From NCBI GenBank assembly GCA_037157565.1, contig JAZHRO010000054.1:20195501-20259500 (forward strand): DNA of 64,000 bases, written 5' to 3'. The notes beneath the pieces are model-generated. The model was given only the letters and a program-made list of their open reading frames with translations. It was not told the origin of the DNA and ran no database searches. Source of the stretch: Thalassia testudinum (Eukaryota; Streptophyta; Magnoliopsida; Alismatales; Hydrocharitaceae). The position numbers and the translations under genes were made by a program. Of the stretch, positions 32,901-45,500 are shown piece after piece; position 1 is the first letter of the stretch; every line of letters starts with the position of its first letter.

Positions 32901-35900
32901 AGAATTTTGTTGCCATTAAAAAATTCCAATAGCTAAGTCAAGTAACATGACATATCTTTTTCACCAAACTCCTCTTAGAATTACTTTTGATGGCAATAAA
33001 GTTCTCATGTTATATTTTTTTGGAACAATTCCCAAGGTGTGACCTTTTTTCTTTTTTTTGATAACCCAGGACTATGGGTGCACTCCATAGCAACCTGGGG
33101 GTGGCCCCATCACCCTGGTGCAACCCCCAGCGGCCAGACTGGGTGGCACAATTTGCACCACACATCTCACAAGCCTATGCAAGTATGGGCAAGCCACGAG
33201 GTTTCGAACCTACACACCCTTGCAGGGAGGATCTTATTGGGATGGGTGGCAGCAACTGTGCTACCCATAACCCCCCCCTCAAGGTGTGATCTTGCCAACA
33301 AAGATTGTTTTTTGAAGGACAAATTATATACCTAGATTATGCTTCATTTGAGAATGTGGGGTATCTAGCCAACTTTATGCATGTCATTGAAGTGTGTACA
33401 TTTTCTTCCTTATAATTTGACACATGAACTTGTAATCTGCCGAATGTGAATTAGCATGCTACCTTGTGATTTGAGATACAAAACGTGGTATAAAATGGAA
33501 GACAATCTTGACAACCTAAAAATATGGAAGTGTGTACATTTTCTTCCTTATAATTTGACATATGAGCTTGTAATCTGCTGAATGTGAATTAGCATGCTAC
33601 CTTGTGATTTGAGATACAAAATGTGGTATAAAATGGAAGACAATCGTGACAACCTAAAAATATGGAAGTGATTGATTGACATTTGGATTACAAAAAATTC
33701 GATATCAAATTTACTTTAATCATTTTTGTCGAAGTGTGCGCTTAGGCACAAAATTGAGGTGAGGCATACTATTGGCAGCTCTCCTTGGCCCCAATTAAGG
33801 TATCTACGTTGGGCGTATGCCAAGGTTGCATTTTATTACCTTTTTTGATTTAGGAAACCATGTATGTATGTTCTATGAAGAATGGATTTTATGAAAATGA
33901 TCAGTAAGTTTGGATATAGGGTAAGATTTACAGTTGTGTAATTAATTTTTGTAGTAATCCATTTAAACTTGAAAATCAGTACAAATGTTACAAGTTGATC
34001 AAGAACAATATTGGAACTTTAATAGAATTGTGGAGTTGACTTTGTTGATGATGAGAAAATACCCCTAGTCTACTTTTTGACAATCAGAAGATAACCCTAG
34101 TGTAATTCATGCATTTAAAGTGATATGAAATGTTTTTGAAGTGTTATTTCAAGTTAGAAATAGGCTTGAAGTTAATAATTATGCTAGCTGAGGTGAAATG
34201 CTGTCGATTTGAATTGATTAGATTGGGTCTAGGTTGCCCTCCTCTTTCTCTTTGATTCTCCTTATCGAAGTAGAGGGCTTGGTCTTGGCCACCTAAGCTC
34301 CATTCTCTTTTGAAAATAGGATAGATTCTTGCTTGCATTGGCACTAGGGTGGATTTGTTGGGCATTGACATGATTCATTTGGGCTTAAAGATGCTGAGGT
34401 GATATTTTGTGAGGAAGCTGCAGTTGGGGAGAAAGAGGGAAGAAGAGATGAATGGAGATAAGTTTTAATTAAACATATCTACCATGGAGATTACATGGAC
34501 AAGCATCAATCCCATCTTTAGTTTGTAATTATACATTTGAAAGCTAAATATGTTAAAAATGACCTTTCTAGAGTCAAAACCTTTTTTAATTTTGAAATAG
34601 AGATAAGAAATCTAATGCAGTAGGAGCACGCTTCTATATGATTGAATTAGGGTTTTTGTACTCTAGCTTTTAAAAAATCTGGATAGTTCCAGAACTCATT
34701 ATATAAGTTGCACCTGATTAAGTGACCTTTTGTCGATTCTAGGAGTCTGAAGAATCTTGGTGGATACCCCAATTTTTCATAAAATAAGCAAATTTGAAGA
34801 TTTCCCAACTGAATTTTCTTTCTCTAGTTGTGGTTTTAAATATTAGCCAAAATGAAAGCCATGTTATAAGCATTGTTGATGCATGGTTATAATACAGGAC
34901 CTATAGGCAAGGAAATACTTGACAATATAATTATGAACATATCTGTTCATAATTATCTTCCTTTGTATCAGCACTCTATTGTGGAAGCAGCAATGCTAGA
35001 TCCACAGATGCAATTCATGAGCTTCAAGGTTGTTTTTAAATCAAGTCCTGTTTTTTTGGTAACTTCTTAACAAATATCGGGCCTTGTGCATCCAGTAATT
35101 ATTTCTTTTGAACTTTAAAATAGTTGAATTTCTCCAGGTTGAATTACTTGGTTTCTCATATGTGAAAAATCATCAAACCTTAATATATATAATGCTACCA
35201 ACTAATTAACTTGGGAGTACTGTAAATCGTTCTTCATGCTATTGACCTTCAAGTAAACTCCTTTTTCTTTCTCTCTTTCTTTTTTTTTCCTTTTTTTGCG
35301 AACTTATTTTTGATTGTTTCAAGTTCGTCCATCTCTATTGACAGGTCTCACCCCACAAGAAAGGTCTAAGAAATGGACCAAAAGCTTTGAAGCCTGTTCC
35401 AGTTATTGTGCGATGCATGTAAGTTTTAATAGTGCAGCAAAGGGAAGGTAAATATACAAACCATGAACATTTTTAGCATGCATCATAGTGAACCCTTTTC
35501 CTTTTAGAGGTACCTTTTCCTTTTATTGTAGTAACATTTTTAAATAAGATCAAATCGATCTTCTATGATTAAAATTGTTCGCAAGTCAGTGCCAAAATAA
35601 TACTGATGTTTCTACTTTTGCTTGTTTTGACCCTTATTTTATATATTTTCTTCTTCCAAAATTATTAATTTGATTCCTCTTTATTGCCAATATGCAAGAG
35701 AAATCAATGATTTGTGATTCAGAAAGAGCATATGATGTTTTAATTATTATAGAGATGTCTGAGCGTTTTGTACCAGCAGTGCTGTTTCATTCATGGGAGA
35801 TCATCTTTCTATTTTTTTAAATTTATTCTTGGATCTGAGTCATGCCACATGCATGGAAATTTTTTTTGCACAAGATCTAAATCCTTATGTTGCCAGTTTG

Positions 35901-38290
35901 TAACATAGAAATGCCAGTCATATTTCATTGTTAAGTTTGACTATAAAACTGTTAGGAAAGCTGCTAAACATTGGAACTTGTGCCATTACCCTTCAAATAA
36001 GAAAAAGATCATGGAACCAGATCTTCAATATTCTTGATTTTTGTAAGAGATCTTTAAGGATGATTAAGTACACAGAGACCCCTCGACATACAGGTTTTAA
36101 TTCAGGGAAAAATGGACCTACTCCTAGTAGACAGGGTTAGGAATTATATTTTCCTACCAGACTTTGAGGATTTAATAACTTAAGAAACTAAAGGATATAT
36201 AAAATTCCATCTTAAAAGATATATAAAATTCCAACTTGATCTGAGGTCTCCACCCTTTTTTATCAAGGGTATCGAATTTTCAATGGTTTAAGTATTGCAA
36301 AAAAATAAGCCCTCTTGATGAGGGGGTAAGAATGCTTGATCCAAATAAAATATGAAACACTTAATGCTAATTGCTATGATCTGCAAACTTTTGGGAGGAT
36401 ATATAATCTCTAATCCCATGTAGATACTGTGGAAGCTTTTGAAAATGGTTCTCATTTGATTGAAAATAAAAACCAACCCTTTTTTATATAGAGAGAGGGG
36501 ATAACAATAGTAATCCTAATCCTAATTGATTTGGTAACAAAATAGAATCAAATCAAATCCTAATGATAACATAACAAAATAAAAAATCCTAACTTAACTT
36601 TCAAGAAATCTATTTTAATTTTTAATTATTCGTATTTCTAATTTATCTCTGACACTCCCATCCCAAGTTGGAGCATGCAACGTCCAACTTGTAGGAAGTA
36701 GAACAAAACTAGGACTCCCCCCTAATGTGGGCATCCGGATGACCAGGCAACAGAGCGGACTGTAGCAGAAGTAATAGTTTCAGTAGACAGGCAGAAGTAG
36801 CAGCAATATTAGATGGGAGAATGCTATATATGGCAATGGTAAGGCTATAGTAGTGGTAGTGGCCAGCCAAACACAACAGTAGTAGCAGCCACAGATGGAG
36901 TAATATTCCTAAGTAATCAGTAGTATTGGTGGGAGAACCGTTCTCACTATTTGTCAACTTCAGCAGAGTAGCCATACACTGGATTAGAAGCTCTAGCACC
37001 TTGGTCTTGAGAAACAGTTGGTGCAGGTGTTGGTGCAAAGGCTGAGACTGCAGCTATAGCAGTTGTTGCGGGGCGATGCGTGAAGGGTTGTACGCAAAGA
37101 AGACGAGTGCTGCGCGGTGGTGCGGTACATGAGGACCGCAAGCACTCTTGCATGCATTGTGGTAGTAGGAGTGCATGAGGCAGCAGGAAACCTGCATGTG
37201 GGTGCTGCGGGCAGTACGAGCATGTAGAGAGGCATGTACACAATGACACACGTGACGAGGAGAGAGAGAGAGGGCATGTGCAATGAGTAGGAAACCTCCT
37301 AGGGCCGATGATGGGCAGAGGTTAAGCCCTATTTTATCTGCTCGAGAAATCTATTTTTATTATTCCTATTTCTAATTTATCTCTAACAGATACATTGGAT
37401 GAAGTCAAGGGTAAGCCCTATTTGCATTGTTTCCCCCTGATGCTAACAGTTGTCCCATACCAGTGTAAGACATAAGAATTTTGTTATTCTCTGACGGCCG
37501 AAATATTCATCTATTTCCTGCAAAAGAGACCTTTTACTCAGTCCACATGTTATGCAAATATATAATTTTTGATGAGTCTAGAAGAATCATTGATCTCCAA
37601 TTCCTCTGATTCCAGATTAATGCATCATTTCTCTAGCACTATGAGAACAATATGCTTGCAGTCAGCATCCTAGACTCATAATTCCTGTGTATGTTCTTGC
37701 TGTTCGGACTGAGTGGCATTTTCAGTATTTTTGTGCTTAGTTGCCATATATATTTGTAAGGCATCAAAATCTTAGCTCTCTTCTTTAGATATTGATCAGA
37801 TAGGTTTTCTTTTCTATTTCAGTGGCATTTATGTTGAACTTTCTGCCTTCCTCAGAGAAAAAGGTGTTAAACTTTTCGTGTGTAACATGGAATACTGATC
37901 ATAGGATGCAAAAGGACGAAGTGTGCACTAAAACCAAGCAAAGGGAGTAGTTCATCTTTCAGCTTCACAAACTAAGGCTGGACAAGCACATAGTATATAA
38001 CGTAGTTCATGGCCACTGCTTCGACCATTGCAGATGAACATGCACACACTATAGGATGTAGTTCATAGGCCCTGCAGACTATCCCTGTTAATCATTATCA
38101 TTGCTCTTGGTTTCAATTTATAGGTCTCTAGTAATATACTTGCTAAGCCACTGTTTAAGATGCAGGGCTCTTGGTTTCAATTTATGATTTTTGGCCTCCA
38201 TGCAGGGCTTGTGGTCGAGTCAAGCTGCCACACTTCTACTGTTGCAGTGGGAAAAAAGGGAACAGGGGGGAGAGCCAGTCCTCCGGTTGA
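29719..38290 (+). CDS. Mitochondrial large ribosomal subunit protein bL32m, three exons
   Basis: Joined exons 29719-29979, 35345-35418 and 38206-38290 give 139 residues plus stop. The C-terminal half is a bL32 domain: VPKKKVSPHKKGLRN at about residues 83-97, KALKPVPVIVRC (about 100-111), then a zinc-finger-like CMACGRVKLPHFYCCSG (111-127; second pair is CC rather than CxxC). bL32 binds 23S-type rRNA near the peptidyl-transferase side of the large subunit. The N-terminal ~80 residues are Arg/Pro/Leu-rich with few acidic residues, as in a mitochondrial presequence; a plastid bL32 would usually be plastid-encoded and short. The ATG at 29719 is the first in frame but has C at -3 and T at +4. The ATG at 29758 (GGCGGCATGG, product MAALARSR..., 126 residues) has the better context and may be the real start. 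Introns of 5365 and 2787 bp are GT-AG. Confidence 0.88.
33047..33279 (-). mobile_element. tRNA-derived SINE in bL32m intron 1
   Basis: Minus strand starts near 33279 with an A-box-like TGGGTAGCACAGTTGC (about 33270-33255) and has a perfect Pol III B box GGTTCGAAACC at about 33213-33203. It ends in an A-rich tail (TATCAAAAAAAAGAAAAAA) at about 33065-33047. A direct repeat caaggtgtga(c/t)ctt, 14 bp with one mismatch, flanks it at 33033-33046 and 33280-33293. Length, boxes, tail and long TSD fit a plant SINE. It is too diverged from a cloverleaf to be a working tRNA gene. Confidence 0.8.
33389..33664. repeat. 138-bp tandem duplication in bL32m intron 1
   Basis: Two adjacent copies (33389-33526, 33527-33664), each starting gaagtgtgtacatttt and ending cctaaaaatatg, with only a handful of differences. 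This is a recent local duplication; no coding content. Confidence 0.9.
35345..35418 (+). CDS. bL32m exon 2
   Basis: Follows ...TTGACAG and codes VSPHKKGLRNGPKALKPV then PVIVRC. It ends two bases into the Met codon before GTAAGT. Confidence 0.9.
36428..37388 (-). mobile_element. Small deleted copia-type LTR element in bL32m intron 2
   Basis: Flanked by TSD gatac (36423-36427, 37389-37393). The left copy of the LTR, 36428-36654, reads TGTCAGAGATAAATTAG... on the minus strand and is preceded by a polypurine tract (ccaacttgggatgggag). It holds a TATA-like TATATAAAAA at about 36478-36487. The right LTR (ending 37388) keeps only about its first 45 bp, and the PBS is missing. The ~690-bp interior is low-complexity with no RT or integrase. 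It is a 961-bp internally deleted, non-autonomous element. Confidence 0.7.
38206..38290 (+). CDS. bL32m exon 3 with stop
   Basis: Follows CATGCAG and completes the split Met codon. It codes ACGRVKLPHFYCCSGKKGN and a short Ser/Gly tail, stop TGA at 38288-38290. Confidence 0.9.
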
Positions 38291-38364
38291 TAAAAGCAGA
38301 TGACACATTGCATACAGGAAGATAATGAGATCTGAAGAGCTTACTGATAAAGTACTTGCAAGGC

Positions 38365-38370
38365 AATAAA
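38365..38370 (+). terminator. Candidate polyadenylation signal of bL32m
   Basis: AATAAA 75 bp after the stop codon. It is the first canonical hexamer downstream; usage cannot be shown from sequence. Confidence 0.4.
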
Positions 38371-38379
38371 TTTGAAGGC

Positions 38380-41300
38380 TTTCTTATGACTGATCCTATA
38401 TTGCTATGCTTTTTGTCTGATGGTGCAATGTCGATTTGGTTTTCTAGGTTTTACAGCCTTGGAGATTATGCCTTGTATCTAATTAGATCGTGTTTACGAT
38501 AGCTGCATGCTATTGATGAGTCAGAATTCAGACATTTGCTTAGCTTATGCTACGTAATGCTAATGTTTATGTTTCTTGGATTTATGGTAAAATGGCAACA
38601 GACATATCCATAACCACTTGTGATGATCCACCCAAGAATTGAAAGATGTGAACCTGGGGTTGAAGAGAAGAGGAGAGGCTTCAGATTGCCGGCTTAAGCA
38701 CTAATGATGCCTGCATGATTTCATGATCATCATAGTTTGAAAAATAGGACGCTATTTTATTGCCAACAGTGCTAGCTTAACTGAAATCGTAAATCTGGAA
38801 ACAAGAAAATTATATTGCTCGTGGACTTGGAGATATTGCAGCTACCCTGTGAAGATAGGAACTTGGAAGTCATCTTGCAACTGGTTTAAGAAGGGACTTT
38901 AGCCAGTGATGGTTTCATGGTCCTATTAAATCCTAACATGGAATACGAATTTATTTATGATGAGGCTAATTGAAATGAATCTAGAAAAATAATTGGAATA
39001 TAGTGCCTAATGATACGTGTAGAAGTCAGGATGTTGTACTTGTTCCAAGAGCATGGGCAACATCAGAGGATTAGAAATAAAAATGTTGATTATGTCTCAT
39101 ATTCATTTAGGAGAAATCGTATGGCCATTATACGTGGGCCGGCGAACTTCTCTAGAAGTGTGATGATGTGTGATAAAATGAGGTGTAGCAATTTGTTATT
39201 TGAAAAACTGAGTAAATCGAAGAGTTGACTTGTTCGCCTTCTTGTTGCAGCTGTCGCCTCCCTTTTTTTTATTTGGTGTGCAGGTTGCTGCTCGGTTATT
39301 TTTCTGGTAAAGGGTGGCTGCTGGAATTCGCAACCACTCATGGGTACTTCACGTGATACGTCCCTGCGCAACAATGGGCTTAGTTGTTGCTTCCTACTGG
39401 TCTGGTTTTAAGAGTCAAAAACCGATCACGTCCGATGAGATCCTTACGGATTCTTTGTCGGTGCTTTCGGAGTGTGTGTCGGCCTTTTTTGATGAGAAAG
39501 TAGCCCGAATACATCTTGCAGGACTTAAACGTGGCTGCCTCATCGCAGATTCGTTCTGGATCTGTGAGCAACTAATATACTCTCGTTAAGAGACGTGCCA
39601 AAGAATGGGCTAAAGTGAAGCTGAAGCATGTGATATAAAATACTTGGTGGCGTCGTAAAATTTGTTAAAGCTTGCGGTGAACCGAAGCGAGCATGTTCAC
39701 ACGACCATTGCTCGTGGCATACCTACCATATCCTTGAAGTTTCCAGGATCTATTTGAAATTAGAAGAGACAGAAAGATCTCACAAGATCAAATATAGAGA
39801 ATGCAACAAGATCCTGTTGGTGCTACCATTCAGTTGATGCTCGAACGTTGCTACGATAAACTAAGGGCATTTTAGGAGAAAAACGGACGTAAAAAGAACT
39901 CCAGCACCTTTCCAAAAAAATTCTCACAGCGCGATTTGGTTGGTGGGACGTTCCGAGAAATGATATCAGGTGAATTAGCTACCTATTCCATTACGTGACT
40001 TTTGTTTTGAAGGAAGAAGCAAGTTGCATCCTCCTCTCTCATTTTTATCTTCTGCTATTTATTCAGCAAAGAAACCTTATGCATATATAGCGAAACGAAA
40101 ATATGATCTCATTATTCATTGATAACACAAAAGTAATTTAGATTACCGTGTTCAATAGTGGATTATAAAAAAAATAAAAATAAAAAAGTCACAATTTTTA
40201 ACTTTTTTTTAACTTAAAACCCATCAATTCGTTTAGTGAAGTAGAAATGCGATAAAGGCCCAACTCTCACACGTATGCCTTTGCTGTATAAGAGAACATT
40301 AGTGAAGCATCATACCCAATAGATATGATGAGGATTTCGCATCCTCAAATGGGGAACACATTGGTTCACTTGCGGCAATTGCTCCTAGAAATGACATCAG
40401 CTTTTTACTCCATAACGGGGACTTACGGTTTAAGCAATAAATTAGGAACAACTGTGTTCTCCGCTTTCATTTTTCTTCTCTACTTTGTTGTAACACATAT
40501 AAATCTTATACATAGCTGATGAAGAGAGAATAATTAGGTCCAGAATGGCCAGGCACAACAAGCTCAACAAGCCCAAGGAATATATCGAGACAGCATAACC
40601 ACTTTGGATGACTTGATTGGATGAGGCCATAAACCCATGCTACAACACTGGCACCTCCACCGGCACAACTAGTAGTGCTCGCCCAAAACAATTGGCTCAC
40701 TTTCTCTGCTTGACCCTCCTGGCCTGCCAAAAATGTGGGTGATAATACTTGTCTAGAGTAGCCAGCTCGAAATGAGAGAGTGTCGCACCTTGCCTCCATG
40801 ACGACAAGGATCAAACTGCGCTAAACCAGAAGGCAAAGTAACAACCAGGAAGGTGAAGTGACAGGAAGGTAAAGTGGACTTCAAGGAGTATAGTAGATGA
40901 TTGCATTCTCCAAAGAGCTAATAATTTATTGTAATAATGATGATTCGAAATGTCCTTTAAAAGGGATCCCATGTATAGAAAAAGAGGATAATCACTTTAA
41001 TCGTACTCAAGCAAAAGAGAAGAAAATTCTATTGCGGGTTAAATCTCCTTTTTAGATGTATACCATTCAGGTAGAATTAGATCACTAAGGGTTAATTTAC
41101 TTTAACGATTAGGAAATTATGTTAAGAAATGTGAAATTGATGTTAACCTTCATTACTTGTAAAGTAGTGTTAACACTAGTTTTTATTTACTTAAATTGGT
41201 GTTAAGCTGTAATGTTAATTCTTGTGGTATTTACTTAAACTGGTGTCAACATCAGCTTTTGGGAGAGTGAAGTTTGGGTGTGGGAGAGTTACGTAATTAA

Positions 41301-42400
41301 CACTTGTAATTCCCTCATTTCTGTTTACTTGGACTGATGTTAACACTAATTTTTGGAGAGTGAAGTTTGAGCGTGGGGGAGTTAGGAAACTAACACTTGT
41401 TTGCTAATATTTCTTAGAGTTAATGTTAGTAAAATGAGTGTTAAGATTATGTAAGTTAACCTCTCAAGTAAATGGGGGTTAACACCTCAAAAGAGGAGTT
41501 AACTCCCCAAGTAAACTAGTCCTATTTCTCTCTTTCGTGCTTTTGATTTATGATCTTCTCTACTTGATTAGTAGCCAAACAAAGAAGGAAACCATTGTAT
41601 TTTTAAGCCTGTCAAGGTTTGAATGTTAAACATTTTGGATGAGAACCCACTTATTCAACCACCAATATATTGTATTAGGAGTGTATCGAGGGAACACGAA
41701 TTTACTCCCTTCTGACGTGGCAACATGTTGGGAAATCCCCATGAGGATGAATTGCTCAAGGGTACATTTGATTTTAGGAATAAGATTTTTAAGAATTATA
41801 CATAAAATAAGTATTCTGTAGAATAAATGAAAAAAATAAATCCCTTTTGATGTCTAAGTACAAATTTGACCTTCAAAAAGATTAAGGATACACTTACTCA
41901 AGAAACTTCCCAAAATAATTTTATGTCGGACATAACTTCCTAACTTTCCCGACCCAAATGTAGAAAGCTCTACTTTATACCCGCTGAACGAACGGGGCCC
42001 AAAGCATCTTACCCTCGAAGGGGCCTGTACTCCTACCGCGTGGCGTCTGGCTACCGCACGCAACGACGTACTAGGAGGACATAGATGCAAAAGTTCCACT
42101 CCGGTGTTTCTGATCGACGCTGCGGGCGTGAGACCGGAGGACTCGTCCTCTCACGACCATGCGTTGCCTCCAACTACACATGTAAATGGAGGAGAAGATT
42201 AGATTGATGGGATCCCCTCTCCATTCATTCTCCATCTCATATCGGGGATAACGAGACTCCTCCTGACACGCGTCACCCGTCCAGCACCATCCGGCTTCGA
42301 GGGAAGGGTGAAAGGAGTAATCCACCATCATTCCCAACGACCTCTCTCAAGTACACATCAGCCACCAGACCCTTTTCGCTTCGGTTAGAAGAAGGGTAGA
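38380..42400. other. Intergenic region between bL32m and RPE
   Basis: Apart from the repeat cluster at 41085-41515, neither strand shows a gene, RNA gene or retroelement domain. The short ORFs here (39314-39589, 40506-40814, 41854-42337) match no family I recognise and lack splice or codon support. The last few hundred bases presumably hold the RPE promoter, but no clear TATA box was found. Confidence 0.5.
41085..41515. repeat. gttaacac-rich repeat cluster, possible degenerate MITE
   Basis: Three related units starting ttactt(aaa/gga)(t/c)tg(g/a)tgt(t/c)aa lie at about 41190, 41231 and 41325; the last two share a ggagagtgaagttt(g)g block. The outer ends agggttaatttactt and, inverted, aggactagtttactt are weakly complementary, but no convincing TSD is visible. 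Confidence 0.4.
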
Positions 42401-42454
42401 GGAGAAAGGAGAGAGACGTGGGAGTTTGGGTGGAGGGAATAGCGGAAGGGAGAG

Positions 42455-42552
42455 ATGTCAGCAGCGGCGGCGGCTACGTGCTCCACGATACTCCCCACCA
42501 AAACCAGTGGGCGTTTCCTCCAGAAGCGATCCCCCACCACTCTTCCCTGCAG
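42455..42552 (+). CDS. RPE: RPE exon 1, transit peptide
   Basis: Codes [16 protein letters not shown]... to ...TTLPC plus two bases of an Arg codon, then donor GTTCGC. The open frame runs on to 42880, but that part is intron. Confidence 0.85.
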
Positions 42553-45500
42553 GTTCGCATCCTCCCTCCCTCTTCCTCCGCTCCATTTGGGTACCTCTCT
42601 CGATGTTGCTTTTGGTTGGAACTCAGATGGGTTCCCCCCGGAATCCGTAACTTCGCACTCCCTTGATGGGAATTCGATCGATTCCCTTTTCTGCCTCTGG
42701 GTTGATTCCCGGGTCTTTAGGATGGAAATTTGGGTCTTCTACCCGGTCGAACGATTTATGCCTATCAGGTGTCTGCTTATATTCCTCAGTGTAAAAAGCT
42801 CTTTATCCAACTATGCTATGGAATGCAGGAGAATTTCGGGAAACCAATCCCCATTTAGAATCTTTACATATTTGTCATAGATTTAAATTGAGGTTGACAC
42901 ACCTTCAATTACGTTGCATTGGATGAAGTATTATAAATTACGTTGTATTTAGTGTTATGTGGTCAAATTATTACTCCGAGAAGGTCAGCGAGGCATTTGA
43001 AGATGGTTGTTCTGAGACTTCCAAGGTAGTTGAATTTTAGCAATGTGGCCTTTTGTTGATTCTGAAAAATGAAGAAATACATGCCGGACATCTATTTGTA
43101 ACTAGGTATTGCTAAGAAAACTAGTTTCATTTAAATGGAAGTAGGCATGAGGCATGAGGCATGACATCAGATCATCGAGCAAGAGCTTAATGTGGCATAA
43201 GTTTCAATTCAAGGTTGCCTATATGAAGCTTCAGCACAGAAACGAGCTAATTTGAGGATTTTTAATCCCTTATGAGTTGCAATATTGAACTCTAGCCAAG
43301 AGTGACATGTTCATATGGTTTTCTTAGATATCAGTTTATATCGTTCTTAGCAGATTTAGTTGTTGGATCTTTTGTAATGAAAGTGGATATTTCCCAATCA
43401 ATGAATATGTTTCATTGTGTGTGTATGTCTGAGGGTGTCTGAGTAAGCCCACAGAAACTGATTGGAAACAAATTCATCAAGCTTGGTTGTACTGACTGAG
43501 ACAGGATTAACTGTTAGATCTGGGCTTGGCTTGGTGCAGGCTATATTGAAAACAAGATTGATGCTCTAGGCATTGGTGCTGGAATTATCAACGAATAGCT
43601 TCCTACTTATAATTTAAGAATGAGAGCTGGTTTAAGGCCAGGGCCCAAAGTGCATTCTCTTAATGATATTTCTGCTACCTCTTCCCTTGTTTGAGTGCAG
43701 AATCTAATATTATATTTCATATATGCATCAAGCAAGTTTTGCTTTATTAACTATTTCATAGTTCTATTTCAGGAAGAAAATTCAGACTGTTGTGAAGGCA
43801 AGTGCACGTGTTGACAAGTACTCAAAGAATGATATTATTGTGTCTCCTTCCATTCTCTCTGCCAATTTTGCAAAGTTAGGGGAGCAGGTAACCTAGTTCT
43901 CCTAAGATGAATTGATGTGAAGGTTTCTTTTTCCTCTTTCCATAAGTATGACTTTTCCTTGCATATAGCTTATCCTTTCTTTTTTAGTGTTATTCATCAC
44001 CTTGTTGATTAGTAGATGAAATTGTTGTTCTCCTTCTTCTGCCACTATTATGGTGGGATATGCAATTTACTTGATAATTGCATTAAATTTTCAGTCAAAA
44101 AGATATCTAGCCTTTGATTTCCAATTTTTTTCTATTTGTGATTTTATCTATTCAAACATTTCATATTTTCCTCATACTCACGATTTGCTTTTGCCAGCAA
44201 TAAGCGTGATGATGATGAGAGTTATCTTTACTTATTTTATGACTATGTATTTGAGACACTACCTTGGAACTTTATTTTGTCTTAATTTTAAGAGTGAAGG
44301 TTTTCAAAACTTGACTTCTTAGGACCCTTTTCCCCTGCAAATTTTGGTTCCTATGCAGGCTTTCGGTTTTTCCAGAATAGAAGAGGCCTATGACAGTAAC
44401 GGTCACAAAAATGAAAACCCAACAATTATGGGCACAAGCTATGGTGCCAAAGAAGTCTAATGCAAGCAAGAGAGAAATAAGTCTAGTCTTTATGTTTGGC
44501 CATGTAGGGAACAAGTTGGACGGTCCATCCAAGGCAGTGATTTAAATGCTGTTGATAATGTCTTTGGGAAAAGTCCATGCCGATATGGTAAAGTTGTCGA
44601 AATGCTGAGATATCGTCGGCATGCCGGTGAAATCGATGGTCATGCTGAGGCTGCTGCTGTTTTTTTTATTACTTTTGTCATTTTTGTCGGCATGCATCGG
44701 CATGTCCTCGGTATTTGCACGGCGTGCCCTCGATATGCCCACGGAATGCACACTTAGAATTTCATCGGCACGGCGTCGAAATTGACATTTTGAACCTTGA
44801 TCCAAGGTATCCTTCCCTGTGGATGTTTTGACTTCTAGTGCCTGAGCCACTGTCCTATGCAAGGTGGCTTGCCATGTAGCATAGCTACAGAAATCGGCAA
44901 TTCGTATTCAGTCAGTGAGGTCATCGACTAAGGAGTATACGGTATGCGGGTGATTAATCGGTGTAGTATTTTTTTATATTTAATATTGTAAATATAATTA
45001 TATATACCATTATACATAATAAGTATACATATATATGAATTGAAATATCACATATATATTAATATTATTTTTTTGCTATATATATTCTCTCAATATAGTT
45101 TCTAACAAATAGCTATCGATATCACATCATATAAAATAAGACAAATAAATTAAGATTGGTGTATCATAAATCTAAAGTAAACAAGTTGGGCTAAAGGAGA
45201 CAAGAAGTGGGACTCAGGATCCGAGGGTTTTGCTTAGGGTTGAGGCTTTCGTACGTTGGATACTTGGGGTAGTGGGAGAAGTCGGGTTTGGTTAAGTGCA
45301 TTTAGGCATCAAGTTTAGTCGATTTTTGGTTCAGGGGTGCATTGCATGTATATCAAAGCTTAAAAAATTAAAACTTTAGAACTTATTTGACTGATTAATT
45401 GGTTGATTAATCAGATAATTGGCCGATTAATCGGATAGACCGACTATAGGGTCGAATATAGATACTCGATTCATTTTTGGGCCGCATACTATTTTGTGGC

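Noticed and set aside
33047..33279. Minus-strand tRNA gene
   Set aside because: Only Pol III boxes are present; no cloverleaf or anticodon arm. The A-rich tail and TSD indicate a SINE.
39314..39589. 91-residue ORF as a gene
   Set aside because: No recognised domain, no splice partners or conserved motif; compatible with chance in intergenic DNA.
41085..41515. MITE with terminal inverted repeats
   Set aside because: Ends match at only about 14 of 24 positions and no TSD was found; kept only as a repeat cluster.
42553..42880. Open frame continuing past RPE exon 1
   Set aside because: The donor at 42553 joins in phase with exon 2 and gives the expected transit peptide; the continuation shows no similarity to RPE.
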